A stretch of DNA of 64,000 nt from an uncultured Sphingomonas sp. (GCF_913062585.1 NZ_CAJXWX010000004.1:109328-173327); one strand, 5' to 3'. Shown: positions 1 through 9,427, numbered from the stretch's first letter. The notes: generated from the letters alone by a model not told the origin. Numbers and translations are program-made.

Positions 1-818
1 AGAAGGCGCTGGCCAAGCTGGCCGCCTTCACGCCCAAGATCGGCTATCCCGACACGTGGAAGGATTATTCCACGCTGACCATCGATCGGAACGACCTGGT
101 CGGCAATGTCGCGCGTGCCAATGCCTATGAGTTCCAGCGCGACCTGAACAAGCTGGGCCAGCCGATTGATCGCAGCGAGTGGTTCATGACGCCGATGACG
201 ATCAACGCCTATGCGAACCCGCCGATGAACGAGATCGTGTTCCCGGCTGCGATCCTCCAGCCGCCCTTCTTCGATCCGAAGGCGGATCCGGCGGTCAATT
301 ATGGCGGCATCGGCGCGGTGATCGGGCATGAGATCAGCCACCATTTCGACGATCAGGGCCGCAAGTACGACGCGACCGGCAAGCTGACCGACTGGTGGAC
401 GCCGCAGGACGTGGCGCGGTTCAAGACCTTCACCGACGCATTGGTGAAGCAGTATGATGCCTATGAGCCGCTGCCGGGTCAGCATGTGCAGGGTGGCCTG
501 ACGCTGGGCGAGAATATCGCCGATCTGGCGGGCCTGACCGTGGCGCTCGACGCCTATCACAAGTCGCTGGGCGGCAAGCCTGCGCCGATCATCGATGGCA
601 CGACCGGGGACCAGCGCTTCTATTATGGCTGGGCGCAGGTGTGGCGGACCAAGTGGCGCGAACCGGCGCTGCGCCAGGCGCTGTTGTCCGATCCGCACTC
701 GCCGGGTCATGAGCGCGTCCTGACCGTGCGCAACCTCGACCCTTGGTATGCGGCGTTCAAGGTCCAGCCGACCGACAAGATGGCACTGCCGCCAGCGCAG
801 CGCGTCCGCATCTGGTAA
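1..818 (+). CDS. M13 family zinc metallopeptidase, C-terminal part (5' end outside window)
   Basis: The reading frame is open from the window edge, so only the C-terminal ~270 residues of a neprilysin/PepO-type endopeptidase are present. The zinc motif HEISH (codon of the first His at 327) and the downstream ENIADLAG motif, which supplies the third ligand Glu and the conserved Asp of the M13 family, are both intact. The C-terminus ends in RVRIW, as in the next gene. By analogy with its neighbour it is probably exported and cleaves peptides in the periplasm. It is a paralogue of the following gene, with long identical stretches. A first in-frame ATG at 186 is not the true start, because conserved M13 sequence continues upstream of it. 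Confidence 0.93.
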   Translation, partial: KALAKLAAFTPKIGYPDTWKDYSTLTIDRNDLVGNVARANAYEFQRDLNKLGQPIDRSEWFMTPMTINAYANPPMNEIVFPAAILQPPFFDPKADPAVNYGGIGAVIGHEISHHFDDQGRKYDATGKLTDWWTPQDVARFKTFTDALVKQYDAYEPLPGQHVQGGLTLGENIADLAGLTVALDAYHKSLGGKPAPIIDGTTGDQRFYYGWAQVWRTKWREPALRQALLSDPHSPGHERVLTVRNLDPWYAAFKVQPTDKMALPPAQRVRIW

Positions 819-829
819 TCACATGATCC

Positions 830-862
830 AGGCTCCCCGGCGACGACCGGGGAGCCTTTTTT
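830..862 (+). terminator. intrinsic terminator between the two M13 peptidase genes
   Basis: A perfect 11-bp stem (830-840 with 847-857, AGGCTCCCCGG and its complement), a 6-nt loop and a run of T starting at 857 make a textbook rho-independent terminator. It lies 12 bases after the stop of the upstream peptidase gene and ends only 16 bases before the ATG of the next one. The downstream gene therefore probably has its own promoter or depends on read-through. Confidence 0.9.
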
Positions 863-878
863 GTTTCTGGAGAGAATG

Positions 879-2906
879 ATGAAGAGCTTGGCCATCGCCG
901 CGCTTCTGGGCGCGACCGCGATCACCGGCGCCGTGGCGCTCCACGCGCAGGAGCGCGCCACCGTGTCTAAGGGCCCGACCTATGGGCGTTTCGGCTTCGA
1001 CGAAAAGGGCATGGACAAGTCGGTCCGCCCCGGCGACGATTTCTATGCCTTCGCCAATGGCGAATGGGCCAAGACGACCGCGATCCCGGCTGACAAGTCC
1101 AGCTATGGCGCGTTCGACGTGCTCGCCGACCTGTCCCGCGACCGCACCCACACGATCCTGGAACAGGCCAAGGGGCAGGGCAGCAAGATCGGCACGGCCT
1201 ATGCCACCTTTCTCGACGCCGGGACCATCGAGGCCAAGGGCCTGGCGCCGATCAAGCCCTGGCTCGACCGGATCAAGGGGCTGAACGACAAAGGCGGTTA
1301 CGCCGCGCTGCTGGCCGAGGCGGATCGCAACGGCGTTGGCGTGCCCTTCGGCGCGGGCGTCGGCCAGGATGCGCGCCAGCCGGATCTCTATACGGTCGGG
1401 CTGCGCCAGGCGGGGCTCGGGATGCCGGACCGCGATTACTATCTGAGCGACGATGCCAAGCTGGTCGCGGCACGAACCGCCTATCAGACGCATCTCGCCA
1501 AGATGCTGGCTTTGGCGGGCGAACCCGATGCCGAGGCGCGGGCGCAGGCGATCGTCGCGTTCGAGACCGAGATCGCCAAGGTTCACTGGACCCGGATCGA
1601 CAGCCGCGACCGCACCAAGACCTATAACAAGGTGAGCGTCGCCGATCTGGCCCGTACCGCGCCGGGCTTCGACTTCGCCGCCTATCTGAAGGGCGTCGGC
1701 ACGCCGGTCGACACGCTCGTCGTCGCACAGCCCAGCGCGATCACGGGCATCGCCGCGCTGATCCAGCAGACGCCGATCGCGGTGTTGAAGGACCAGCTCC
1801 TCGTCCGCTCGCTCGACGAGTTCGCGGCCGTGCTGCCCGCCAAGTTCGACCAGGAACAGTTCGCCTTTTACGGTACCGTCCTGTCGGGCACGCCGCAGCA
1901 GCAGGAGCGCTGGAAGCGGGCGGTCGACTTCACCAGCGGCGCGCTGTCGGACGAGGTAAGCAAGGTCTATGTGGCGCGCTATTTCCCGCCCGCGACCAAG
2001 CTGGCGGCCGACAAGCTGGTCAAGAACGTCCTCGCCGCCATGGGCAAGCGGATCGACCAGCTCGACTGGATGGCCCCGGAAACCAAGGTGAAGGCCCATG
2101 CCAAGCTCGCGGCGTTCACGCCCAAGATCGGCTATCCCGATCGTTGGCGGGACTATTCCGCGCTGAATATCGTTTCCGGCGATGCGTTCGGCAATGCGTT
2201 GCGCGCGGCGCAGTGGCGGCACGACTATAATATCGGCCATCTCGGCAAGCCGATCCAGCGCTGGGAATGGGGCATGACCCCGATGACGGTGAATGCCTAT
2301 GCCAATTTCGGCATGGTCGAGATCGTGTTCCCGGCGGCGATCCTGCAACCGCCCTTCTTCGACCCGAAGGCGGATGCGGCGGTCAATTATGGCGGCATCG
2401 GCGCAGTCATCGGGCATGAGCTGAGCCATCATTTCGACGACCAGGGATCGAAATTCGACGCCAAGGGCCAGCTGACCGACTGGTGGACGCCCGCCGACGT
2501 CGCGGCCTTCAAGGCGCGTACGGGCGCGCTGGTGAAGCAATATGACGCCTATGAGCCGCTGCCGGGCCTGCATGTGAAGGGCGCGCTGACCCTGGGCGAG
2601 AATGTCGCCGATCTGGCGGGGCTGTCGGTCGCCTATGACGCCTATCACGCGTCGCTGGGCGGCAAGCCAGCGCCGGTGATCGACGGCTTCACCGGCGACC
2701 AGCGCTTTTATCTGGGCTGGGCGCAGGTCTGGCGGCGCAACTATCGCGAGGCCAATTTGCGCAACCGGCTGCTGACCGACCCGCATTCCCCGTCGCAGCA
2801 GCGCGCCTGGGTCGTGCGCAATCTCGATCCCTGGTACGGCGCCTACAATCCCAAGCCCACCGACAGGCTGTACCTGACGCCCCAGCAGCGCGTCCGGATC
2901 TGGTAA
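879..2906 (+). CDS. M13 family zinc metallopeptidase (exported endopeptidase)
   Basis: Full-length neprilysin/PepO-like peptidase of about 675 residues. An N-terminal signal peptide (MKSLAIAALLGATAITGAVA) predicts export. The N-terminal M13 helical domain is followed by the catalytic domain with HELSH near residue 513 (zinc ligands and catalytic Glu) and ENVADLAG about 60 residues later. Three in-frame starts exist: TTG 861, ATG 876 and ATG 879. I chose 879 because a GGAG at 869-872 is spaced 6 nt from it and the TTG lies in the T-tract of the terminator. It is a tandem paralogue of the preceding gene. Substrate unknown; the family degrades oligopeptides. Confidence 0.93.
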   Translation: MKSLAIAALLGATAITGAVALHAQERATVSKGPTYGRFGFDEKGMDKSVRPGDDFYAFANGEWAKTTAIPADKSSYGAFDVLADLSRDRTHTILEQAKGQGSKIGTAYATFLDAGTIEAKGLAPIKPWLDRIKGLNDKGGYAALLAEADRNGVGVPFGAGVGQDARQPDLYTVGLRQAGLGMPDRDYYLSDDAKLVAARTAYQTHLAKMLALAGEPDAEARAQAIVAFETEIAKVHWTRIDSRDRTKTYNKVSVADLARTAPGFDFAAYLKGVGTPVDTLVVAQPSAITGIAALIQQTPIAVLKDQLLVRSLDEFAAVLPAKFDQEQFAFYGTVLSGTPQQQERWKRAVDFTSGALSDEVSKVYVARYFPPATKLAADKLVKNVLAAMGKRIDQLDWMAPETKVKAHAKLAAFTPKIGYPDRWRDYSALNIVSGDAFGNALRAAQWRHDYNIGHLGKPIQRWEWGMTPMTVNAYANFGMVEIVFPAAILQPPFFDPKADAAVNYGGIGAVIGHELSHHFDDQGSKFDAKGQLTDWWTPADVAAFKARTGALVKQYDAYEPLPGLHVKGALTLGENVADLAGLSVAYDAYHASLGGKPAPVIDGFTGDQRFYLGWAQVWRRNYREANLRNRLLTDPHSPSQQRAWVVRNLDPWYGAYNPKPTDRLYLTPQQRVRIW

Positions 2907-2917
2907 CCGCGGGCTAT

Positions 2918-2961
2918 CCCGTCATGGGTCGGGTGCAGGATCGCGCTTGACCCATGACGGG
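2918..2961. repeat. 13-bp perfect inverted repeat in the cckA leader
   Basis: CCCGTCATGGGTC (2918-2930) is perfectly complementary to 2949-2961, with an 18-nt spacer. No T-run follows, so it is not a classical terminator, although it could act as one for the peptidase gene. It overlaps the first possible cckA start (2947), which favours the later start at 2983 and leaves the palindrome in the leader. Confidence 0.6.
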
Positions 2962-2982
2962 TCGCCGGATGAAGAGTTCATC

Positions 2983-5400
2983 ATGGCGATCGCGTCCTCC
3001 GAAAGGTTCAGTCCCGTCCGCGTCGCGGGCCTTGTGTCGATCGCGAGCGGAGTTTGCGCGGCGGCCCTGCTGTTCGCCGCGGTCCGCAGCTGGATCGTCG
3101 CGGCGGGATTCCTGGCGGCGGCGCTGCTGGTGTTCGGGGCGATGCTCGCCTGGCGATTGCTGATGCCCCGGACCGAACAGGCGCGACGTAGCGTCGACTG
3201 GGACTTCGCACGCGTCGTGGCGGATGCCAGCCATGATGCGATCGCGGTGACCGATCGTGCGGGGCGGCTGGTCTGTGCCAATGACGCCTATGCCTCGCTC
3301 TTCCCGATGATGCCGACCCCGCCCGGCGTTCCGCTGGACGCGACCTGTGTCGAGGCGCTGGCCCAGGCCGGCCGGACCGCATGGCGCGACGGGCTGGGGC
3401 GCGCGGACCGGATCGCGGTGATGGGCACCGAGCTGTCCGTGCTGGTCACGCGCGCGGGGGACGAAGCGGACCTGCTGGTCTGGCGCTTCGCGGTCGCTGA
3501 CGAGCAGGATCTGGCGGAGACGGTCGAGCGGCTGATCGGCGGCATCCATGGCGACCGGCTGGGCGCGGCGGGCATCATGGCCGCGCTGATCGCCCCGGAC
3601 GGCCGGGTGCGCGCCGCCAATCGGGTGCTGTGCGCCCGCGCGATGGGGGGCGAGATGCTCTCGATCGTCGGCCGCGATTTCGCGACCTTCCTGGCGCATG
3701 ATCCCGGCGGCCAGGTCCGCTTCGCCGCTGAACTGGGCACGGCGGAGAGCAGGCCGCTGCGCATCCTGCAGATCCCCTTTGTCGAGGGGGAGGGCGCCCC
3801 GATGCTCGTGATCCTGCTCGACGAGGAGGAGCGGCTGGTCGCGCCGGCGGGCACCAATGCGGGCAGCCATGTGCGCGGGCTGGTATCACTTATGCCCTTC
3901 GGCATCGCACTCGTCGACCGGGATGGCCGTTTCATCCAGATGAACTCGGCCTTCATGCGCGCGGCGGGCGTGAAGGGGGCCACGCCGCCCCTCTATCCGG
4001 GCGATCTGGTGGTGCGGGAGGACAAGGCGGCGGTGGCCGACGCGATCCGCCGTTTCGCAGGGGGTGCGACCCATTCGGCCGACATGGCCGTGCGCCTGAA
4101 GGACCACCCCGAAGAACCGGTCGCCCTGACGATCGCGGGCGCGCGCGGGCTGGGCGAGGCGGCGGTGCTGCTCAGCCTGAAGGACAATTCGGAGGAAAGC
4201 CGCCTGAAGCGCGAAGTGGCGCAGGCGACCAAGATGCAGGCGGTCGGTCAGCTGGCGGGCGGCGTCGCACACGACTTCAACAATATCCTGACCGCGATCA
4301 TCGGGCATTGCGACCTGATGCTGATGCGCCATTCGCCGGGCGACAGCGACTATGACGACATCCAGCAGATCCGCACCAACTCGAACCGCGCCGCCAGCCT
4401 GACCCGCCAGCTGCTCGCCTTCTCGCGGCAACAGACGCTGCGGCCGCAGATCCTGCAGCTGCCCGATGTCGTGTCGGAGGTGTCGAACCTGCTGAAGCGC
4501 CTGCTCGGCGAACGGGTGCGCCTGGACGTCAGCCATGGCCGAAACCTCGGGCCGGTCCGCGCTGATCCGGGGCAGCTGGAGCAGGTGGTCGTCAATCTGG
4601 CGGTCAATGCGCGCGACGCGATCCTGGACAATGAACCGGCGGGCGGGGGCATCCTGACCATCCAGACGCGCGCCGTGTCGATGGCCGACGTACGCGCGAT
4701 GGGCAATGATATCCTGCCCGCCGCCGACTATACCGCCCTGACCATCAGCGACAACGGCACTGGCATCCCCGCCGACATTCTGCCCAAGATCTTCGAGCCC
4801 TTTTTCACGACCAAGGAACTGGGCAAGGGAACCGGCTTGGGCCTGTCCACCGTCTATGGCATCATCAAGCAGTCGGGCGGCTATATCTTTGCCGATTCGC
4901 CGCCAGGGGGCGGGGCGAAATTCTCCATTTATCTGCCGGTCCACGCGGCCCCCGCCTTGCCCGCCGCCAAGGCCAGCGCGGCCAAGCCCGCCGCGCGCCC
5001 GGCGACGCATTGGGGATCCGGCACTATCCTGCTGGTCGAGGACGAGGACATGGTCCGCGCAGTCGCCGAGCGGGCGCTGACCAGGCAGGGCTATACGGTG
5101 CTGGCGGCCGAAAATGGCGAGGTCGCGCTGGAGATGCTCGACAAGCACGGCAAGCCCGACCTGCTGATCTCCGACGTGGTCATGCCGACCATGGATGGCC
5201 CGACGATGGTCGGCCATGTCCGAAAACGCTATCCCGATCTCGCCGTCCTGTTCATGTCGGGCTATGCGGAGGAACAGCTGCGCAAGTCGATCACGCTGCC
5301 CAATGTCGGCTTCCTGCCCAAGCCCTTTTCGGTCCAGCAACTGGCCGAGGCGACCCAGGCGGCGCTGTCCCAGGGAAGCGACCCGGATACGGCCTCGTAA
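2983..5400 (+). CDS. cckA: hybrid sensor histidine kinase CckA
   Basis: Membrane-bound hybrid kinase of the CckA type, which feeds phosphate through ChpT to CtrA and CpdR in the alphaproteobacterial cell-cycle phosphorelay. Two hydrophobic segments lie in the first ~60 residues, then PAS-like sensory regions. The HisKA domain follows, with the CckA-typical GGVAHDFNNILTAIIGH (His about residue 430), an HATPase domain (ISDNGTGIP, GTGLGLSTVYG) and a C-terminal receiver with DVVMPTMDG (Asp about residue 731) and the KPF lysine motif. An alternative start at 2947 would add 12 residues but lies in the arm of an inverted repeat. Neither start has a strong ribosome-binding site. A single-domain receiver gene follows by 31 bases. 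Confidence 0.9.
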   Translation: MAIASSERFSPVRVAGLVSIASGVCAAALLFAAVRSWIVAAGFLAAALLVFGAMLAWRLLMPRTEQARRSVDWDFARVVADASHDAIAVTDRAGRLVCANDAYASLFPMMPTPPGVPLDATCVEALAQAGRTAWRDGLGRADRIAVMGTELSVLVTRAGDEADLLVWRFAVADEQDLAETVERLIGGIHGDRLGAAGIMAALIAPDGRVRAANRVLCARAMGGEMLSIVGRDFATFLAHDPGGQVRFAAELGTAESRPLRILQIPFVEGEGAPMLVILLDEEERLVAPAGTNAGSHVRGLVSLMPFGIALVDRDGRFIQMNSAFMRAAGVKGATPPLYPGDLVVREDKAAVADAIRRFAGGATHSADMAVRLKDHPEEPVALTIAGARGLGEAAVLLSLKDNSEESRLKREVAQATKMQAVGQLAGGVAHDFNNILTAIIGHCDLMLMRHSPGDSDYDDIQQIRTNSNRAASLTRQLLAFSRQQTLRPQILQLPDVVSEVSNLLKRLLGERVRLDVSHGRNLGPVRADPGQLEQVVVNLAVNARDAILDNEPAGGGILTIQTRAVSMADVRAMGNDILPAADYTALTISDNGTGIPADILPKIFEPFFTTKELGKGTGLGLSTVYGIIKQSGGYIFADSPPGGGAKFSIYLPVHAAPALPAAKASAAKPAARPATHWGSGTILLVEDEDMVRAVAERALTRQGYTVLAAENGEVALEMLDKHGKPDLLISDVVMPTMDGPTMVGHVRKRYPDLAVLFMSGYAEEQLRKSITLPNVGFLPKPFSVQQLAEATQAALSQGSDPDTAS

Positions 5401-5431
5401 CAAGCCGCTGGCGGATGGCGCAAAGCGTGAT

Positions 5432-5794
5432 ATGGCGGTGTCGATGACAGAGCCTGTGCAGATCCTCATCGTCGAGGACGAACCCCTGATCGCCATGATG
5501 CTCGAGGATTTCCTGGACGTCCTCGACAAACAGGTTGCGGGCACCGTCGACAGCGTCGACGACGCGCTTGCCCGGGTGGCTCAGGGCGGCATCGACGCGG
5601 CGATCCTCGACGTCAACCTGCGCGGCGGCCAGAAGAGCACGCCGGTCGCCGAGGCGTTGGCGGAGCGCGGCGTCCCGTTCGTCTTCGCCACGGGCGGCTC
5701 GGACGATTCGGTGGACGAACGGTTCCGCGATCGCCCCCGCCTGCAAAAGCCCTTCACGATGGACGGCGTCGCCAAGGCGTTGAATTCTCTCTGA
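5432..5794 (+). CDS. single-domain response regulator, FATGG-type receiver
   Basis: Stand-alone receiver of 120 residues (116 if the ATG at 5444 is used) with no output domain. Visible receiver features are the acidic pair in VEDEP (residues 15-17), the phosphoacceptor Asp60 in AAILDVNLRG, the switch Thr in FVFATGG and the Lys in LQKPFT. The FATGG stretch resembles the FAT-GUY subgroup of alphaproteobacterial single-domain receivers (SdrG-like proteins that act in the general stress response); that assignment is inference. Its position just after cckA suggests it may accept phosphate from that or another kinase. No output target is visible in the sequence. Confidence 0.85.
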   Translation: MAVSMTEPVQILIVEDEPLIAMMLEDFLDVLDKQVAGTVDSVDDALARVAQGGIDAAILDVNLRGGQKSTPVAEALAERGVPFVFATGGSDDSVDERFRDRPRLQKPFTMDGVAKALNSL

Positions 5795-5949
5795 CGCAAA
5801 ATCCTCTCCATCATGGATGGAGTGGGTGGGGCAAAGCCCATGCGGACAGCAAGCGCACCCGTATCGGTGATGGCTTTTCCGCACGGCCTCGACGGTTAAC
5901 GCGAAATTTGCTTGCGTCAAAGGTGCGTCTCGCGACATAGGCCTGCGCC

Positions 5950-7671
5950 ATGACACGCCAATTCGACAAGTCCCGCCTGCCGTCCCGCCATGTTTCCGTG
6001 GGCCCGGAGCGTGCGCCGCACCGCAGCTATTATTACGCCATGGGTATCCAGGAAGAGGATATCGCCAAGCCGTTCGTTGCGCTGGCGAGTGCGGGCAACA
6101 ATTCCGCGCCCTGCAACACGACGCTGGATGCACAGGCGGATGCGGCGCAGGGCGGCGTGATCCGGGGCGGCGGTATGCCGCGCCGGTTCAACACGATCAC
6201 CGTGACCGACGGCATCGCCATGGGCCATCAGGGCATGAAGTCCTCGCTGGTCAGTCGCGAGGTCATCGCCGATTCGGTCGAACTGTCGGTACGCGGCCAT
6301 TGCTATGACGCGTTGGTCGGCTTTGCGGGATGCGACAAGTCGCTGCCCGGCATGATGATGGCGATGCTCCGCCTGAACGTGCCGTCGATCTTCGTCTATG
6401 GCGGCTCGATCATGCCCGGCCGTCACCAGGACCGCGACGTGACCGTGGTCGACGTGTTCGAAGCGGTCGGCCAGCATGCGGCGGGCAACTGCCCGCTGCA
6501 CGACCTGATCGCGCTCGAAAAGGTCGCGTGCCCCGGCCATGGTGCGTGCGGGGGCCAGTTCACCGCCAACACCATGGCGTGCGTCGGCGAGGCGATCGGC
6601 CTGTCGCTGCCCAACAGCAACATGATGCCCGCGCCGTTCCTCGACCGCCATGGCATCGCCGAGGCGGCGGGCGAGCAGGTGATGGAGCTGGTTGCCCGCA
6701 ACCTGCGCCCGCGCGACATCTGCACCCGCGAGGCGTTCGAGAATGCTGCGCGCGTCGTCGCCGCGACCGGCGGCTCGACCAATGCCGGGCTTCACCTGCC
6801 CGCCATGGCGAACGAGGCGGGCATCGACTTCGACCTGTTCGACGTCGCCGAGATCTTCAAGACCACCCCCTATATCGCCGACCTCAAGCCCGGCGGTCGT
6901 TATGTCGCCAAGGACATGTACGAGGCGGGTGGCGTCTATATGCTGATGAAGACGCTGCTGGCGGGCGGCTATCTGCACGGCGACTGCATCACCGTCACCG
7001 GCAAGACGCTGGCCGAGAATATCGACGAGGTGACGTGGAACCCCGACCAGAAGGTCATCTACGACGTGAAGACCCCGATCACGCCGACCGGCGGCGTCGT
7101 CGGTCTGCGCGGCAGCCTGGCCCCCGAGGGGGCGATTGTGAAGGTGGCGGGCATGAAGCGCCTCCAGTTCGAAGGGACGGCGCGTGTCTTCGATTGCGAG
7201 GAAGAAGCGTTCGCCGCGGTCGAGGCCCGCGCGATCACCGAAGGTACCGTCGTCGTGATCCGCTATGAAGGGCCCAAGGGCGGTCCGGGTATGCGCGAGA
7301 TGCTGTCGACTACTGCGGCTCTCTATGGCCAGGGCTTGGGCGAGAAGGTCGCGCTGATTACCGACGGGCGATTCTCGGGCGGTACGCGCGGTTTCTGCAT
7401 CGGTCATGTCGGGCCCGAGGCGGCCGATGGCGGCCCGATCGCACTGGTCGAGGATGGCGACACCATCCGCATCGACGCCGAAGCCGGAACCATCGACCTG
7501 CTGGTCGAGCCCCAGGTGCTGGACGAGCGGCGCGCCCGCTGGACCCCACGCATGAACGATTACCAGGCCGGCGTGTTGTGGCGCTATGCCCAAAATGTCG
7601 GCCCGGCGCATCAAGGCGCGGTTACGCATCCCGGCGCCAAGAGCGAGCGCCACGTCTATGCGGATATCTGA
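5950..7671 (+). CDS. ilvD: dihydroxy-acid dehydratase IlvD
   Basis: IlvD/Edd family enzyme of 573 residues, converting 2,3-dihydroxy-isovalerate and -methylvalerate to the 2-oxo acids in valine/isoleucine synthesis. Iron-sulfur ligands of the [2Fe-2S] type are visible: Cys55 (NNSAPCN), Cys128 (GCDKSLPGM, with Lys130) and Cys200 ([11 protein letters not shown]). Asp87 in TDGIAMG would bind the Mg ion. The [20 protein letters not shown] region fits dihydroxy-acid dehydratase rather than phosphogluconate dehydratase, although a sugar-acid dehydratase cannot be wholly excluded by eye. The 155-base leader holds a short hairpin (5806-5822) but no leader peptide or riboswitch I could recognise. Its last 14 bases overlap the next gene. 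Confidence 0.92.
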   Translation: MTRQFDKSRLPSRHVSVGPERAPHRSYYYAMGIQEEDIAKPFVALASAGNNSAPCNTTLDAQADAAQGGVIRGGGMPRRFNTITVTDGIAMGHQGMKSSLVSREVIADSVELSVRGHCYDALVGFAGCDKSLPGMMMAMLRLNVPSIFVYGGSIMPGRHQDRDVTVVDVFEAVGQHAAGNCPLHDLIALEKVACPGHGACGGQFTANTMACVGEAIGLSLPNSNMMPAPFLDRHGIAEAAGEQVMELVARNLRPRDICTREAFENAARVVAATGGSTNAGLHLPAMANEAGIDFDLFDVAEIFKTTPYIADLKPGGRYVAKDMYEAGGVYMLMKTLLAGGYLHGDCITVTGKTLAENIDEVTWNPDQKVIYDVKTPITPTGGVVGLRGSLAPEGAIVKVAGMKRLQFEGTARVFDCEEEAFAAVEARAITEGTVVVIRYEGPKGGPGMREMLSTTAALYGQGLGEKVALITDGRFSGGTRGFCIGHVGPEAADGGPIALVEDGDTIRIDAEAGTIDLLVEPQVLDERRARWTPRMNDYQAGVLWRYAQNVGPAHQGAVTHPGAKSERHVYADI

Positions 7672-8044
7672 TGTCCGCTGGCTGGCCGGTGCCATGGCAC
7701 TGGCCGGCTGCTCAGGTGGGCAGGGGGATCGGGAGACGGCCGCGGCCAATACGCCATCGGCTCCGCAAAATCCCGGCCTGTCCATCGCATGCGCCCTGTC
7801 CGGTGCGCAGGGCTTCACGCGCGACTGTACCGTCGAGCAGTCTTCGTCCGGCGATGCGACGATCCTGACCGTCCGTCACCCGGATGGCGGTTTCCGCCGG
7901 CTTCGGGTGACGCAGGACGGGCGCGGTGTGGCTTCGGCGGACGGCGCGCTCCCGGCGCAGGTCAGCGTGGCGGGAGATCGCCAGATCGAGATCCGGATCG
8001 GCGACGACCGTTACCACCTGCCCGCGACCATCGGCACGCCATGA
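7658..8044 (+). CDS. small putative lipoprotein of unknown function
   Basis: Predicted protein of 128 residues. It opens [19 protein letters not shown], a short signal peptide ending in a LAGC lipobox, so it should be lipidated and exported. The mature part is polar and beta-rich ([17 protein letters not shown]), ending in [14 protein letters not shown] do not recognise a domain. The start overlaps the end of ilvD by 14 bases and its stop overlaps the nnr start in ATGA, so it is probably translated from an ilvD-lipoprotein-nnr transcript. Confidence 0.75.
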   Translation: MRISDVRWLAGAMALAGCSGGQGDRETAAANTPSAPQNPGLSIACALSGAQGFTRDCTVEQSSSGDATILTVRHPDGGFRRLRVTQDGRGVASADGALPAQVSVAGDRQIEIRIGDDRYHLPATIGTP

Positions 8045-9423
8045 TCCCGATCGACGGCCAGTTCATTCTTAACGCGGCCGGGATGCGCGCTGCGGAAGCC
8101 GCGGCGATAGCCCGGGGCGTATCCGAAGCGGAGCTGATGGACTGTGCGGGCCGTGCCGTGGCGCAGGCTGTGGCCCGGCTGGGTGCGGGGCGCGACATTC
8201 TTGTTTTATGCGGGCCGGGCAATAATGGCGGCGACGGCTATATCGCGGCCCAGGCTCTCCGCAGTCTTGGACTGACCGTTCGGGTCGCGGCGTTGGCCGA
8301 GCCCCGCAGCGAAGGGTGCCGCCAGGCGGCATCGCAATGGAACGGCCCTGTAGAGGTGCTCGACCACGCGGCACCAGCGCCTGTTCTGCTCGACGCCCTG
8401 TTCGGCACGGGCCTGTCGCGCGGCCTGGAAACGGTAGCCGAACAGGCACTGGCCCGGCTGGCGGCCAAGGCCTGGATACGTATCGCGGTCGACCTGCCCA
8501 GCGGGATCGCGACCGATGACGGCAGAGTCCTTGGGGATGTGCCGCGCTTCGATGTCACGCTGGCGCTGGGCGCGGTGAAGCCCTCGCACGTGTTGCAACC
8601 GGCCGCGTCGTATATGGGCCAGGTCCGGCTGCTCGATATCGGCGTGCCGGTGACGAGTTCCGTCCGCGTCATGGCGCGCCCCGACCTGCCGCAACCGGAC
8701 GCCAACTCGCACAAATATAGCCGGGGCATGGTGGCGATCGTGGCGGGCAACATGTCCGGCGCGTCGGAGCTGGCGGCGACAGCGGCGTTGCGGGCAGGCG
8801 CCGGTTATGTGCTGCATCTCGCGGCGCAGTCTGGCGGTGGGGCCGCGCAGCCCCATGCCGTTGTCCGGCGCGCATTCACGCCGGATGCGCTGGGTGACGA
8901 GCGGATCAACGCGATCGTGATCGGTCCCGGTCTCGGCCGCGACGACGATGCCCGGCGGCGGCTCGGCGCGGCGCTGGGGAGCGGACGGCCGCTGATCGTT
9001 GACGGCGACGCGCTCCACCTGGTCGAGGCGCAGGCACTGGCCGAGCATATCGGGCCGAAAATCCTGACCCCGCATGGCGGCGAGTTCGCCCATCTTTTCG
9101 GCAAGCCAACGGCCGACAAGCTCGGCGCGACGATCGACGCCGCCCGGCGGACAGGCGCGGTCGTCGTGCACAAGGGCGCCGACACGGTCATCGCCGCGCC
9201 CGACGGGCGCGCGATCCTGTGCCCCGAGGCAAGCCCCTGGCTGTCCACCGCCGGGACGGGCGACGTACTGGCGGGCGCCATCGGCGCGATGCTGGCCGTC
9301 GGGCTGGAACCGCTGGCGGCGGCGGAGGCCGGGGTGTGGCTGCACGCACAGGCGGCGAGGCGGCTCGGCCCGGCTTTCATCGCGGACGACTTGGCAGATG
9401 CGCTTTCCGCCGTCAGAGGCTGA
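8041..9423 (+). CDS. nnr: bifunctional NAD(P)H-hydrate epimerase / ADP-dependent dehydratase
   Basis: Metabolite-repair enzyme of 460 residues that epimerises and dehydrates damaged NAD(P)HX back to NAD(P)H. The N-terminal YjeF_N epimerase half shows CGPGNNGGDGYIAA (residues 57-70). The C-terminal ribokinase-like dehydratase half shows TPHGGEF (about 343-349) and AGTGDVLAG (about 404-412). Length and domain order fit the fused bacterial Nnr. The ATG sits in an ATGA overlap with the preceding lipoprotein gene. The next gene starts 4 bases after the stop. Confidence 0.95.
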   Translation: MIPIDGQFILNAAGMRAAEAAAIARGVSEAELMDCAGRAVAQAVARLGAGRDILVLCGPGNNGGDGYIAAQALRSLGLTVRVAALAEPRSEGCRQAASQWNGPVEVLDHAAPAPVLLDALFGTGLSRGLETVAEQALARLAAKAWIRIAVDLPSGIATDDGRVLGDVPRFDVTLALGAVKPSHVLQPAASYMGQVRLLDIGVPVTSSVRVMARPDLPQPDANSHKYSRGMVAIVAGNMSGASELAATAALRAGAGYVLHLAAQSGGGAAQPHAVVRRAFTPDALGDERINAIVIGPGLGRDDDARRRLGAALGSGRPLIVDGDALHLVEAQALAEHIGPKILTPHGGEFAHLFGKPTADKLGATIDAARRTGAVVVHKGADTVIAAPDGRAILCPEASPWLSTAGTGDVLAGAIGAMLAVGLEPLAAAEAGVWLHAQAARRLGPAFIADDLADALSAVRG

Positions 9424-9427
9424 TGGC

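Noticed and set aside
819..2786. 655-codon open frame on the minus strand across the second M13 peptidase
   Set aside because: Antisense shadow of a high-GC gene; Arg/Gly/His-rich, no domain, while the plus strand has clear M13 motifs.
5806..5822. Short hairpin (CTCCATC-ATG-GATGGAG) in the ilvD leader as a terminator or attenuator
   Set aside because: No T-run, no leader peptide rich in branched-chain codons and no anti-terminator pairing seen.
5894..5900. GGTTAAC upstream of ilvD as a CtrA box
   Set aside because: Only a half-site; the TTAA-N7-TTAA arrangement is not present.
5917..7818. 633-codon minus-strand open frame across ilvD
   Set aside because: Shadow of ilvD; no recognisable domain and overlaps all catalytic motifs of the real gene.
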